From JACCXG01 sp963717745 (lineage in GTDB: Bacteria > Acidobacteriota > Vicinamibacteria > Vicinamibacterales > 2-12-FULL-66-21), in assembly GCA_963717745.1 (NCBI GenBank), contig CAVQXJ010000011.1:155004-219003 (forward strand): DNA of 64,000 bases, in the 5' to 3' direction. Position 1 is the first letter of the stretch. Each line of letters starts with the position of its first letter. A program made the position numbers and the translations under genes. Positions 63,349 through 64,000 of the stretch are shown here, in pieces. The notes beneath the pieces were generated by a model that had not been told where the DNA came from, ran no database searches, and saw nothing but the letters and a program-made list of their open reading frames with translations.

Positions 63349-64000
63349 ACGCGCGACGCAGCTTGCAGATGCTCGGACTGACCTGCCTCGCCGTCCTCGG
63401 CAGCTCAGGGGTGTTCTCGAGCGCCGACGCCCAGAGCAGCACCGGGCGTGGCCCGGCGCCCAGCCTGGCGGCACCCAAATCGCCAACCCAGTCGCCCGGC
63501 GCCGACGGGTTCATTCAACGCTGGCTCATCCTCGAGCCTATTCCGACGAAAGGCCAGCTGACGGACACCGCCGTGCAAGCGACGGTCAAGACCGACTTCT
63601 TTCCCAATCAGCTCACGGTGATGCCGAGGCACGGCGACAAAGTCACCGTCGGCGGGTCGGAGCTGGCCTGGCATGCCGTCGACACGATTGGATACAACGT
63701 CAACCTCTATCACTTCGCCTATGCGCTCGGGAAACCGACGTCGAACGTACTGTTCTGGGCTGTCACCGTCGTCGACAGCCCGCGCGAGATGCCGGACGTC
63801 CGCCTCGCCATTGGATCCAATGCGGCCTCCGTGTGGTGGGTCAACGGCAAGGAAGTGATCGGCATCTACAACGACCGGCAGACGGTGATTGACGATGGCG
63901 TGTCCGGCCGCCTCACCCTCCGAAAGGGTCCCAACGTCGTCCGCGCGGCCATCATCAACGGTGGCGGCGCCACGGACTTCTGTGCGCGGTTTCTCGACGG
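63345..64000 (+). CDS. Secreted protein of a carbohydrate-active operon (partial, runs off right edge)
   Basis: 218 codons are visible; no stop is reached. ATG 63345 overlaps the arabinanase stop (ATGA). An N-terminal signal (SLQMLGLTCLAVLGSSGVFS) is followed by a Gly/Pro-rich linker and a domain reading FIQRWLILEPIPTKGQLTD, SELAWHAVDTIGYNVNLYHF, SVWWVNGKEVIGIYNDRQT and VVRAAIINGGGATDFCARFLD. This is the beta-sandwich pattern of a galactose-binding-like module (the WWVNGKEV..LRKGPN strands). The catalytic part, if any, lies outside the window; an acetyl xylan esterase or glycoside hydrolase is likely from context but cannot be shown. Confidence 0.65.
   Translation, partial: MNARRSLQMLGLTCLAVLGSSGVFSSADAQSSTGRGPAPSLAAPKSPTQSPGADGFIQRWLILEPIPTKGQLTDTAVQATVKTDFFPNQLTVMPRHGDKVTVGGSELAWHAVDTIGYNVNLYHFAYALGKPTSNVLFWAVTVVDSPREMPDVRLAIGSNAASVWWVNGKEVIGIYNDRQTVIDDGVSGRLTLRKGPNVVRAAIINGGGATDFCARFLD

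Noticed and set aside
1..64000. tRNA, rRNA, riboswitch or replication origin
   Set aside because: I saw no cloverleaf, rRNA-like conserved segment or DnaA-box cluster; a covariance search would be needed to exclude small RNAs.

Overview
The window is about 66-68% GC and carries a gene set typical of Acidobacteriota, most like class Vicinamibacteria. The markers are two acidobacterial-type duplicated (ADOP) MacB/FtsX permeases, one beside a PadR regulator; three very long TonB-dependent receptors with an N-terminal carboxypeptidase-regulatory domain and no SusD partner; many exported sugar-acid and TIM-barrel enzymes; and dense families of palindromic intergenic repeats. The taxonomic assignment is an inference from gene content. 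No rRNA, tRNA, CRISPR array, phage or transposase gene was seen.

Left part (1-16.7 kb): DinB-like and DUF1206 genes run leftward. Rightward follow a frameshifted aminotransferase, malQ, a PaaK/LuxE-like adenylate-forming ligase, an ADOP permease, an exported PQQ-type beta-propeller, an aldehyde/acyl-CoA reductase, a GT4 glycosyltransferase, and an ABC ATPase with a large FtsX permease. The ligase, reductase, glycosyltransferase and exporter may form one envelope-lipid or glycoconjugate module. 16-31 kb: an exported cupin, a small membrane protein, TonB receptor 1, a DUF3311/sodium-solute symporter pair, an iron alcohol dehydrogenase divergent from an MFS transporter, a leftward FAD-oxidoreductase/ligase/thioesterase cluster, and a HemW-like radical SAM protein. 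31-34 kb: the second ADOP permease with a divergent PadR regulator whose start codon sits at the centre of a palindrome.

Right part (34-64 kb): a sugar and polysaccharide utilisation region. It holds an amidohydrolase, two isomerase/SMP-30 lactonase pairs, a tandem Nif3-like pair, TonB receptors 2 and 3, cupins, a metallo-beta-lactamase-fold hydrolase, an enolase-superfamily dehydratase, an RraA-like protein, two CE1-like esterases, a sulfatase, an ACS-family MFS transporter, a GH43 beta-xylosidase, a GH43 arabinanase-like protein and a partial secreted protein. Six of these enzymes carry apparent Tat signals and others Sec signals, which suggests that much sugar-lactone and sugar-acid chemistry is exported. 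Shared GAACCGGTTC and ATCGATAATC motifs upstream of several operons suggest common regulation.

Two features cut across the whole window. At least five interspersed inverted-repeat families occupy intergenic space, one of them starting exactly at stop codons. In addition, about 17 single-base insertions break otherwise intact genes. Nearly all are an extra G or C, so they look like assembly or sequencing errors rather than true pseudogenisation.
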